Part shown: positions 17,580 through 25,667 of the stretch, in pieces
Numbering within the stretch: the stretch's first letter is position 1
How the letters are laid out: each line of letters opens with the position of its first letter
Source: Sulfurimonas sp.
GTDB lineage: Bacteria; Campylobacterota; Campylobacteria; Campylobacterales; Sulfurimonadaceae
DNA length: 44,312 nucleotides
Assembly: GCA_026988315.1 (NCBI GenBank)
Contig: JALSLJ010000077.1
Span: 1-44,312 of the forward strand
Reading direction: 5' to 3'
Notes under the pieces: generated by a model
Told to the model about the DNA's origin: nothing
The model's input: only the letters and a program-made list of their open reading frames with translations
Database searches by the model: none
Translations under genes and position numbers: made by a program

Positions 17580-18641
17580 CTACTTTAGTGTTGCTATTTT
17601 CTTTAGAATTTGAGAAAATGTAAGTTGTTCCATAACCCCTCCTCTATCATATGCCTCTTTTGGCATACCATAAACAGTTGCACTCTCTTCACTCTCACCC
17701 AAGGTATAGGAGCCAGATTTTTTTAATTTAACCATCCCATCTGCTCCATCATCACCAATCCCAGTTAATATAACTCCAACAAGCTGCGATGGATCAAATA
17801 CATCCAAAGCACTAAACAGCATCTCATTAACACTTGGTTGAAAAAAATTATCACCCTTTTCTTTATCTTCTCTTATTACTATTTTTCCAGATACTTTTTT
17901 TGCAAAATTCATATGAACACCACCACGAGCAACATATATATTGCCTGGCAAAAGTTCCATATTGTGGGAACTTTCATGTACATTAAGAGCACTTACTCGA
18001 TCTAGTCTAGTTGCAAACGCTGATGTAAACTGTGCTGGCATATGCTGCACTATGCAAACTGGATATTTATAGTTTGAAGGTAAAGCTGCACAAATCTGCT
18101 CTATAAGTCCTGGTCCGCCTGTAGAGGAACCAATCATTACCACCTTAGTGATATCTTTACTAGAGCTAAGCTCTTCTTTTTGTGTTGTTCGCTCAACTCT
18201 TTTTCTTTCACGCACTCTAGGTCTTGAGACCTGTTGCTTAAGTCTTCTTAATGGAATGCGGCTCAAAGATTTTACTTTTTGAATTATCTCTTCTCTATTC
18301 TCATTTTTACCTACATTCATTGTTCCAGGCTTAGAGATGTAATCAATCGCTCCTAAGTCCAGAGCTTCCATCGTTATAGTGGCATCTTCAGTTGTTAAAG
18401 AACTGACCATTAAAATCGCGGTTGGCTGTTTATTCATAATTTGCTTTACAGCTTCTATACCATCCATCACTGGCATATTAATATCCATAGTTATGACATC
18501 ATATTGAGTTTGTGTAGCTTTCTCTACAGCATCTTTGCCATTTCTAGCTGTATCAATTTCAAAATCTAATATCGAAATAATTTCTGTAAGCTGTTTTCTA
18601 ACAAGAGCTGAATCATCAACAATAAGTACTTTTTTCGCCAC
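17580..18641 (-). CDS. cheB: CheB methylesterase/deamidase
   Basis: Removes methyl groups from, and deamidates, MCP glutamyl sites (353 aa). N-terminal receiver: VDDSALVRKQL, phospho-Asp in VITMDINMPVMDG (about residue 55), Lys in ISKPG. A basic linker (about 140-160) leads to the esterase domain with the catalytic triad Ser in GSSTGGPG, His in VQHMPAQFT and Asp in GIGDDGADGM. All three residues are present. The operon has no CheD, so CheB and CheR are the only visible adaptation enzymes. Confidence 0.96.
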   Translation of the reverse strand: MAKKVLIVDDSALVRKQLTEIISILDFEIDTARNGKDAVEKATQTQYDVITMDINMPVMDGIEAVKQIMNKQPTAILMVSSLTTEDATITMEALDLGAIDYISKPGTMNVGKNENREEIIQKVKSLSRIPLRRLKQQVSRPRVRERKRVERTTQKEELSSSKDITKVVMIGSSTGGPGLIEQICAALPSNYKYPVCIVQHMPAQFTSAFATRLDRVSALNVHESSHNMELLPGNIYVARGGVHMNFAKKVSGKIVIREDKEKGDNFFQPSVNEMLFSALDVFDPSQLVGVILTGIGDDGADGMVKLKKSGSYTLGESEESATVYGMPKEAYDRGGVMEQLTFSQILKKIATLK

Positions 18642-18650
18642 TTTTTTCTC

Positions 18651-20009
18651 CTAATCTAAAGACAAAATCTTATCTATATCTATAGATAAAACTAATCTTT
18701 TTCCATTATCTAAATGCAATACACCCGTAAATGTATCATCCTCTTGCTCTTTAATATCATTGAAGTCAACCTCTAAAATATCACTTACACTATCTACTAT
18801 AAAGCCTATTTTTACATCGTTAATGCGGCAAATTATAATCTTTGAATCATCATTTATTTTTGTTGGTATTTTTAACTTTTTAAATAAAGAGACTATCGTA
18901 ACAATTTGTCCTCTTATGTTAATGATTCCATCGATCACTTCATCGGTATAAGCTATTTTTGTTGCATCCACAATATCAATAATTTCAGCTACATTCTCAA
19001 CTTCAAATGCATACTCTTTACCTGAAAGCTTAAATATAATAGCTTCCATTTTGCTTTTTTTCATCTCATCATCGATCAACACCAACTCAGTAGAGTCTAT
19101 AAATGCTTCATTCTCATTAAAAAGTCTCTCTAAAACTTCATGATCAAAAAATGAGATAAGAGAGTTTTCATCATGAATAACACCTGATATTTTATTGTCT
19201 TCAAAACTATCACGCATATATTCTACATCTTCAATGGTAAAATTTTTTATATCAATAATATTATCAACAAGCAATCCAATTCTTTTTCCAGAGTATGAAG
19301 CAATCAAAATACGGTTTTTATCACTTACTAGGGCTTTAAAACCATAATATTTTCGTAAATCAATTACCGTAATTAAATCTTCTCTTAAGGTGATAAGACC
19401 TAAGACCTCTTGCGATGCAGCAGTGATTTCTGTGTATTGAATATTTGCCAAAATTATCTCTTGAAGGTATTCAATATTTAAAGCAAACTTTTCGTTGGCC
19501 ATGGAAAAAATTAAAAATCTATTTGTATCTTCTTCCTGTTTAACTTCAAGCTTAAGCTTTCCATTCCTAATCTCTTTTGCTTCTATTTTGACACTATTTA
19601 ATTTTGAAAATAAAATATTCAAACTAAGCACTTGCACTAACTTATCGTTATGTTTGTATATTGCAATTACAGGGTCATTTTTTTTATCTACATATTCTAT
19701 TTTTTCTTGATCTATCTCTACGGTGTTATAAACTTCGCTCACTAAAAGGGTGTTGGATGAGTGCAAATCATTTAAACTTAAAATTCTAGCAGATTCAGCC
19801 TCGTAGTCAACCTCTTGCATATCAAGTAAAAGATTCATATCAATCACAGTAACTATATTTCCACTTACAGCACACAGTCCCCTTACCCCTGCAGGCTTGA
19901 GGGGTAATGGCATCAATGTCGGTACTCTAGAAATCTGGTTTATATTTTCAATAGGTATTCCATAACTTTCTAAACCATTTCTGATGATTAAGATCTCTTC
20001 TATTTGCAT
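18651..20009 (-). CDS. Triple CheW-domain coupling protein
   Basis: A 452-residue protein made of three CheW folds in tandem, about residues 1-145, 160-300 and 310-452. Each repeats the family pattern: IRNGLESYGIPIENINQI then VRGLCAVSGNIVTVIDMN; MANEKFALNIEYLQEII then VLGLITLREDLITVIDLR; LSGKEYAFEVENVAEII then IDGIINIRGQIVTIVSL. There is no receiver domain, so it is not CheV, and no kinase. It could bridge several CheA or receptor units in an array. It is 3 nt downstream of the MCP gene and 9 nt upstream of cheB. Confidence 0.9.
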   Translation of the reverse strand: MQIEEILIIRNGLESYGIPIENINQISRVPTLMPLPLKPAGVRGLCAVSGNIVTVIDMNLLLDMQEVDYEAESARILSLNDLHSSNTLLVSEVYNTVEIDQEKIEYVDKKNDPVIAIYKHNDKLVQVLSLNILFSKLNSVKIEAKEIRNGKLKLEVKQEEDTNRFLIFSMANEKFALNIEYLQEIILANIQYTEITAASQEVLGLITLREDLITVIDLRKYYGFKALVSDKNRILIASYSGKRIGLLVDNIIDIKNFTIEDVEYMRDSFEDNKISGVIHDENSLISFFDHEVLERLFNENEAFIDSTELVLIDDEMKKSKMEAIIFKLSGKEYAFEVENVAEIIDIVDATKIAYTDEVIDGIINIRGQIVTIVSLFKKLKIPTKINDDSKIIICRINDVKIGFIVDSVSDILEVDFNDIKEQEDDTFTGVLHLDNGKRLVLSIDIDKILSLD

Positions 20010-20012
20010 CTT

Positions 20013-21899
20013 TTAGCCTTGTTGCAGTTCATCCGCCATTACAGCCAACTCTTCTACACCTTCACTGATATGAGAAACAGTTTCGATGATAAGCTCACTC
20101 GCTTTACGAGACTCCATAGCATTTCTTGCAGATAGCTCTACTGCCTTTTGAATCTCATTAATGCCTATCATAACCTGATTCATACCTTCAATATTTTGAT
20201 CATTAATAGTTTTGAGTCCTGTATATCTATCCAGTAAATCAACAAGCATATCAGTAATTTTTATAATATCATTAATTAGAACATCTATTAATGCTTCCTC
20301 ATTTCCCTGTGAACTCAATAGATTATTCCAATCGCTTCTCACTGTATCAATTTCAGAATTCATAGACTCTACGATATCGTTGATTTTTTCAGTATTACTC
20401 TCTGAGTCTTTAGCAAGATTTCTAATATCTGCACTCACCACTGCAAAACCTTTTCCAAAATCTCCAGCACGAGCAGCTTCAATAGAACCACTAATAGCAA
20501 GCATATTTAACTGCACTATAGAATTAGAGATGTTCCCAACTGTTTTATCAACACTTTTAGTCTCTTTAACAATTACATTTAACTCTGTAGCTGCAGCATT
20601 TCCTTCTGCTATAGACTCTGAAAATGCTTCACGAATCTCTGTAACTGTATTTTTAACAACTGTAAAAGATATTTTTAATAAATCAAAGTTTCTTCGAGCA
20701 ATCTCTATCAACTTGTCTATATCTTTTGCGGCTATAATTCCAGCTTCTATCAACTCTTTATTATTTAATGCGCTCTGATTAGTAGTATGTGATGATGATT
20801 CAATCTGATTGAGAGCATTTGTAACATCCTCCAAGGCAGTTTGTATATCCTCCATTGAGCCACTTATTGTATCAGCAGAAAGTGCAATATCTTCAGCAGA
20901 CTTTATGGAGTCTGTAGAGTATTTCAACTCATCTGCCAAGCTAGAGAGATCTTTAATGTCATCTTCTGTTTGAGAGAGAGCATCTGATTGCACCTCTATA
21001 GAGTTTAAAGTTTTTTCAACTGAAAGGGCTATCTCTTGAGAATCAGTAGCAATATTTTGAGAACCGTCATTGATTTTTACAGCAAAATCACCAAGGTTTT
21101 GGGTATAAGTATTTACACTTCTTGCAGCTTCAACAGAGTAAACTGCAATTTTGGTAAGCTCTTCCATCTTAAGACTAAGACTATTCCCTTTTGAACCATT
21201 GTCAGCAATAATTGTTGTTGTTGAACCGATACTATTTATAATTTTGTCAATACTCCCTTGAATCTTATTTACAAGTTCGGAGATAAATTCGGCATTTTTT
21301 TCACTCTCACCAGCTAAAGCACGCGTCTCATCAGCAACTACCGCGAAACCCTTACCATGCTCTTTTGCTCTACTTGCTTCAATAGCAGCATTTAAAGCGA
21401 GTAAGTTTGTCTGATCAGCAATTTTAGCAATAAACCCAACAGCATCACCAATATTTTGTGATGATTCTTTAAGCTCTTCACTTTTTGTTGATGAAGCTTC
21501 GGCTACCACTACGGCCTTATCCATTCTAGTAACTGAATCATTCACCTTCTGCACAGATATCATGATATTATCACCTGTTGCTAATGTTGATGAGATAACA
21601 GTATCTATAGTTGTATTCATTTTGTTAATATTTGCACGAATGCCTTTAACATTAGATAGCGCCTGCTCACTTGCACCACTATTTTCTTCAGCAGCCGTAG
21701 CAATCTGCTCCATTGACGACTTCAACTCTTCTATCGCACTAACACTCTCTTGCGCATTTTCAAGTATAGTCATTGATACGCCAGCAATACTTTCACTTAT
21801 CTGTTGTTGCTTTGCTAATGTTCTTTGCTTACGCTTATCTCCACCAGAAGATACCATTGTAGAAGATATACCTGAAGTATTTTTTTTCACTAATGCCAT
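20013..21899 (-). CDS. Soluble methyl-accepting chemotaxis protein with two signalling hairpins
   Basis: A 628-residue chemoreceptor without transmembrane segment or sensor domain; nearly all helical coiled coil. Two MCP hairpin tips are present: the first (162-206) has the consensus [14 protein letters not shown]...[10 protein letters not shown]; the second (462-506) reads [18 protein letters not shown]...[10 protein letters not shown]. They are exactly 300 residues apart, as in an internal duplication, and the second has diverged at the kinase-contact tip. The signal is probably received from the Aer-type PAS protein encoded immediately upstream (19 nt). The gene ends 3 nt before the triple-CheW gene. 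Confidence 0.93.
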   Translation of the reverse strand: MALVKKNTSGISSTMVSSGGDKRKQRTLAKQQQISESIAGVSMTILENAQESVSAIEELKSSMEQIATAAEENSGASEQALSNVKGIRANINKMNTTIDTVISSTLATGDNIMISVQKVNDSVTRMDKAVVVAEASSTKSEELKESSQNIGDAVGFIAKIADQTNLLALNAAIEASRAKEHGKGFAVVADETRALAGESEKNAEFISELVNKIQGSIDKIINSIGSTTTIIADNGSKGNSLSLKMEELTKIAVYSVEAARSVNTYTQNLGDFAVKINDGSQNIATDSQEIALSVEKTLNSIEVQSDALSQTEDDIKDLSSLADELKYSTDSIKSAEDIALSADTISGSMEDIQTALEDVTNALNQIESSSHTTNQSALNNKELIEAGIIAAKDIDKLIEIARRNFDLLKISFTVVKNTVTEIREAFSESIAEGNAAATELNVIVKETKSVDKTVGNISNSIVQLNMLAISGSIEAARAGDFGKGFAVVSADIRNLAKDSESNTEKINDIVESMNSEIDTVRSDWNNLLSSQGNEEALIDVLINDIIKITDMLVDLLDRYTGLKTINDQNIEGMNQVMIGINEIQKAVELSARNAMESRKASELIIETVSHISEGVEELAVMADELQQG

Positions 21900-21918
21900 T
21901 ATAAAATCCTTTTAACTC

Positions 21919-22347
21919 TTAATCTAATGTTGCGTAAAGCGCTTGGGCTTTTTTTATATCTTCGCGTGATGGTTTAACTCTAATAGAAACATATTTTGTA
22001 TTTCCATTCTTATCAACTGAGCGTAAAACAGTTGCATATACCCAATAGTGCCCGCCACCTTTTCGTGCATTTTTTACCAACCCTGTCCAAAAACCTTTAC
22101 TCTGAACATCATCCCATAAAGACTTAAATGCTGCACGAGGCATCTCTGCGTGACGAACCACATTATGAGGTTGACCAATCAAGTCCTCTTCTCTCATATT
22201 TGCTATTTTCAAAAAAGAATCACTAGCATATTCTACTATTCCTTTTTCATCTGTTTCTGACAATAGGTACAAATCATTATATAAAACTTCACCATCTTCT
22301 AAAAATGTTAAGCCTTCAGTACTAATTTCATTATTATTATTTGACAC
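21919..22347 (-). CDS. Aer/CetB-type PAS sensor protein
   Basis: Single PAS domain (142 aa), first gene of the chemosensory operon. The core (VEYASDSFLKIANM, LIGQPHNVVRHAEMPRAAF, LWDDVQSKGFWTGLVKNARKGG, YWVYATVLR) is the Aer-type PAS that holds FAD in Aer of E. coli and CetB of Campylobacter jejuni, where it reads redox/energy state. FAD binding here is inferred. The start is GTG at 22347 with GGAGG 6 nt upstream. Like CetB with CetA, it is a separate protein beside its MCP, but here the MCP is soluble. Confidence 0.88.
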   Translation of the reverse strand: MSNNNNEISTEGLTFLEDGEVLYNDLYLLSETDEKGIVEYASDSFLKIANMREEDLIGQPHNVVRHAEMPRAAFKSLWDDVQSKGFWTGLVKNARKGGGHYWVYATVLRSVDKNGNTKYVSIRVKPSREDIKKAQALYATLD

Positions 22348-22593
22348 TGCAAACCTCCATAAAAATTCAAACTTTTACAAGCATACTATTTAAAGCTAAA
22401 AATAAATTAAAAATAATTGCTTTGTAGTGATATATTGTAAAAAATGTAATAAAAAAGTAATAAAGTTACACTTAAATGATAAAATAATTATATTGATAAA
22501 ATAAAATAAAATTATATTTATAGCTGCTGTGGTTTTAGAGGTGCAATCCTCAAGAAAAGGAATTGCGTTTGTAGAAGTTAAATTAATTAAAAC
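22348..22593 (-). promoter_or_regulatory. Intergenic region upstream of the chemosensory operon
   Basis: This 246-nt very AT-rich gap should hold the promoter of the chemosensory operon. Minus-strand -10 candidates are TACAAT at 22439-22434 and TATAAT at 22492-22487 and 22516-22511; none has a clear -35. No sigma-54 or sigma-28 promoter was seen. It also contains three copies of ATAAA (22496-22510) and an imperfect hairpin at 22543-22566 (GCAATCCT / AGGAATTGC, one bulge) 28 nt downstream of rpsO; the lack of a U-run makes it a weak terminator. Confidence 0.4.
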
Positions 22594-22869
22594 TTAGATA
22601 TTATCACGAATTCCTAAATTTTCTACTAGTTTAAGATATGCTTCTTTATCTTTTCTTTTGAAGTATTTCATTAAACGACGGCGTTTACCAACTAGTTTTA
22701 ATAAACCAAGTCTTGAAGCGTGATCTTTTTTGAATACTTTAAGGTGCTCAGTTAATTCTGCAATTCTTTCTGTCAAAAGTGCAATTTGAACTTCACTTGA
22801 ACCTGTATCACTCTCTGAGCGACCGTATTTTGTTACTATCTCTTGTTTTTTAGCCGAATCTAAAGCCAT
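22594..22869 (-). CDS. rpsO: 30S ribosomal protein S15
   Basis: Ribosomal S15, 91 aa, binding 16S rRNA in the central domain of the 30S subunit. The start is the ATG at 22869 ([12 protein letters not shown]), with AGGAGG 4 nt upstream; an upstream in-frame ATG at 22902 has no ribosome site. Family motifs [32 protein letters not shown] and RRRLMKYF are intact. The leader contains a 7-bp inverted repeat (22902-22922), possibly involved in autoregulation as for S15 in other bacteria. The rpsO/Rrf2/flhA neighbourhood is, as I recall, shared with Campylobacter. Confidence 0.97.
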   Translation of the reverse strand: MALDSAKKQEIVTKYGRSESDTGSSEVQIALLTERIAELTEHLKVFKKDHASRLGLLKLVGKRRRLMKYFKRKDKEAYLKLVENLGIRDNI

Positions 22870-23014
22870 AATAGCCTCCTGATGGGTATAATAATCTAAC
22901 ATTTATACGCAAAATGTATAAAGTTGAAATGGAATTCTAGCTAAACTTTTCTTTAACTTAATTGATTTTACAACAAAGATATTATTTAATCATGAAAATT
23001 TCAATTTCTTTAGA

Positions 23015-23020
23015 TATAAT
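23015..23020 (+). promoter_or_regulatory. -10 box for the Rrf2-flhA unit
   Basis: TATAAT 38 nt upstream of the ATG of the Rrf2-family gene, in a T-rich context (TTTCTTTAGATATAAT). Typical of sigma-70 promoters in this phylum, which lack a -35 box. Sequence match only. Confidence 0.5.
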
Positions 23021-23058
23021 AAACAAAAAATAATTTAATATATGAAAGAATTCTAACT

Positions 23059-23460
23059 ATGCTAATGACACGCGCCAGCGAATACGCCTTACTATCTCTA
23101 ATTGTTTTATCAAAAGCTTCATCACCTATGGATAGTGAAACACTCTCCCGTGAACTTGCTATTCCTAAAAGTTTTTTAGCAAAAATATTACAAACACTTG
23201 CTAAAAATAATATATTAAAATCTTATAAAGGTGTAAATGGAGGCTTTGCATTAGAAAAACCGCCAAAAGATATAAGTATGCTAGAAATAATATCTAGTGT
23301 TGAGGGTAAAGCACCAGCTGTATTTGAATGTGCACCTTCTCTCGAGAGTTGTCCATCAGATAAAGCAACCATGTGTTCTATATGGCCGTTTCTCAATAAG
23401 CTTCAAGGCAAAATAGATATGTTTTTAGCAGATTTAACATTAGCTGATATTTTAGAATAA
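23059..23460 (+). CDS. Rrf2-family transcriptional regulator
   Basis: Winged-helix regulator of 133 residues. It has the Rrf2 start (MTRASEYALLSLIVL), the recognition region (LAIPKSFLAKILQTLAKNNILKSYKGVNGGF) and a cysteine triad in the FECAPSLESCPSDKATMC stretch, the position where IscR and NsrR ligate an iron-sulfur cluster. Redox, NO or iron-sulfur sensing is therefore likely but not proven. It starts at 23059, with a second in-frame ATG at 23065. It lies 11 nt before flhA and is probably co-transcribed, so a redox regulator is linked to flagellar export. Confidence 0.9.
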   Translation: MLMTRASEYALLSLIVLSKASSPMDSETLSRELAIPKSFLAKILQTLAKNNILKSYKGVNGGFALEKPPKDISMLEIISSVEGKAPAVFECAPSLESCPSDKATMCSIWPFLNKLQGKIDMFLADLTLADILE

Positions 23461-23471
23461 GTAGTTTTACA

Positions 23472-25640
23472 TTGGCAAGAAAATTAAGCTTTAAACAACA
23501 AGTTGGCACTGGACTAAACTTTCTTCTTGGACAAAGAGATTTAAGTGTAGTTTTATTTGTGATGGCAATTTTAGCCATTATTATTGTACCTTTACCATCT
23601 GCAATGTTAGATGTTTTACTGACAATATCAATTGCTATTGCTGTTTTAATTTTACTCATTTCACTCTATGTACCAAAGCCAACTGATTTAACCACTTTTC
23701 CAACGCTTATACTTATTGTCACTCTCTTTAGGCTTTCTCTAAATGTCGCTACAACGAGAATGATTTTAAGTCATGGGCATGAGGGACCAGATGAAGTAAG
23801 TGATATTATTAGTAGTTTTGGTAACTTTGTTGTAGGTGGTAACTATGTGATAGGTATAATCGTATTTGCGATTTTAGTGCTTATAAACTTTATGGTTATC
23901 ACAAAAGGTTCCACTAGGGTTGCAGAGGTTGCAGCTCGTTTTACACTTGATTCAATGCCAGGGAAGCAGATGGCAGTTGATGCTGACTTGAATGCTGGAC
24001 TCATAGATGATGCAGAGGCGAAACAAAGACGCGCTGAAATTCTTCAAGATGCAAACTTTTATGGAGCGATGGACGGTTCTAGTAAATTTGTTAAAGGTGA
24101 TGCTGTTGCGGGTATAGTAATTACACTTATAAATATCATCGGTGGTTTTCTTATAGGAGTATTTCAACATAACATGTCTGTTGGAGATAGTGCTTCAACC
24201 TTTACACTCCTAACTATTGGGGATGGTCTTGTTGGTCAAATTCCAGCTCTTATCGTGTCAACGGCTACAGGGATTATGATTACTCGCTCTTCAAGTGATG
24301 GTGATAACTTCGCTGAGGGAACTATCAATCAGATGATGGGAAATGCAAAAATCATGATGATAGTTGGTTTTATCATGATTTTATTTGCTCTTGTACCTGG
24401 ACTTCCAACTGCGTCTATGGGACTTGTTGGTATTATATTTACACTTCTTGGATGGTCTATATATAAGTATGAAAAAGGTGAGCTAAGTATTCTTGATGTT
24501 GAAAATATCTTAGGAGAGAAGAACGCAACAGGGGAAGATCAAGATAAAGAGTCAACGAGACCTCAAAAAACAAATGAAGAGATAGCTAAAGAGGAAGAAA
24601 AAGCGTTAGAAGATATTCTAAAAGTTGAGATGTTAGAGTTAACCTTAGGCTATCAACTCATACGACTTGCAGACAACTCGCAAGGGGGTGATTTATTAGA
24701 ACGAATCCGCTCTATGCGAAGAAAAATTGCGTCTGACTTTGGGTTTTTAATGCCTCAGGTTAGGATACGAGACAACCTACATCTGCAACCAAACCAATAT
24801 CAAATTTTACTCAAAGGTATAGCAATTGGTGAGGGTGAAATCATGCCTGATAAATTTTTAGCAATGGATAGCGGTATGGCTACAGGTGAGATTAAAGGGG
24901 AAGCAACAAAAGAGCCTGCCTTTGGTCTGGATGCTATCTGGGTTCGTCCAGAACAAAAAGAAGATGCAATCATCAATGGATATACAGTTGTTGATCCAGC
25001 TACAGTAATATCAACCCATATGAGTGAACTCATCAAGAAAAATGCAGAAGATTTACTGACTCGTCAAGAGGTGCAAGTACTGATTGATAAAATAAAAGCT
25101 GACTTTCCTGTAATCATAGACGATGTACTCAAAGTTGCAAGTATTGGCTTAATTCAGAGAATATTAAAAGCACTGCTTCATGAAAACATCCCACTAAAAG
25201 ATATGTTAACTATCTTAGAAACAATTGCAGATGTTGCTGAATATACAAAAAATGTTAACCTTATAACAGAGCAAGTGAGAGCTAAACTAGCAAGAATTAT
25301 CACTCAAATGTATGCGGGCGAAGATGGTGTTATCAGACTTCTCACCTTTGACACAGCATCTGAACAGATGATGCTTGAGAAGTCTCAAGAACAAGATGGG
25401 ATAAAAAATCTTATGCTAAATGTTGGGGAGATAAACCAACTCATCCAAGCAACAAGCAAAAAAGCTTCAGAGTTATTACAAAAAGGTGTGTCACCTATAG
25501 TAATTATAGTTGACCCTCAATTACGCCGTGGTGTTGCTGAGATCTATGAAAGATTTTCATTAGACATTGTTACACTATCCCATGCAGAGATCGATTCAAG
25601 TGCAACTTTTGAAGTTATGGGTTCAGTCTCAATAAAATAA
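23472..25640 (+). CDS. flhA: FlhA, flagellar type III export gate protein
   Basis: Inner-membrane gate of the flagellar export apparatus, 722 aa. The N-terminal half has eight membrane helices (for example [19 protein letters not shown]), the conserved FHIPEP-type loop with [30 protein letters not shown]-like sequence at about 137-175, and the C-terminal cytosolic domain (about 360-722). The start codon is TTG at 23472; the downstream ATG would remove the conserved first residues, and no good Shine-Dalgarno precedes the TTG. Its stop lies in a five-fold AATAA repeat. Downstream is the DHH gene. Confidence 0.97.
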   Translation: [722 protein letters not shown]

Positions 25641-25655
25641 AATAAAATAAAATAA
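25631..25655 (+). repeat. Pentanucleotide repeat (AATAA)x5 over the flhA stop
   Basis: Five perfect AATAA units. The flhA stop codon (25638-25640) lies in the second unit, so a change in unit number would not alter FlhA; it would alter the spacing to the DHH gene, whose start is 13 nt beyond. A related (ATAAA)x3 run is at 22496-22510. Confidence 0.9.
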
Positions 25656-25667
25656 ACAAGGAATATA

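Noticed and set aside
20212-20778. 188-codon plus-strand frame opposite the MCP
   Set aside because: Shadow of the repetitive coiled-coil gene on the other strand; no ribosome site or known domain.
22523-22591. Short plus-strand open frame (AAVVLEVQSSRKG...) between the PAS gene and rpsO
   Set aside because: No ATG, no ribosome site, 20-odd codons, and a stop just upstream; not supported as a gene or gene remnant.
22902-22922. 7-bp inverted repeat TTTATAC / GTATAAA in the rpsO leader as an S15-binding site
   Set aside because: Very AT-rich and short; noted in the rpsO entry but not enough to call an autoregulatory element.
25631-25655. AATAA repeat as phase variation of FlhA
   Set aside because: The stop codon falls at the start of the repeat, so copy changes leave the FlhA sequence unchanged.
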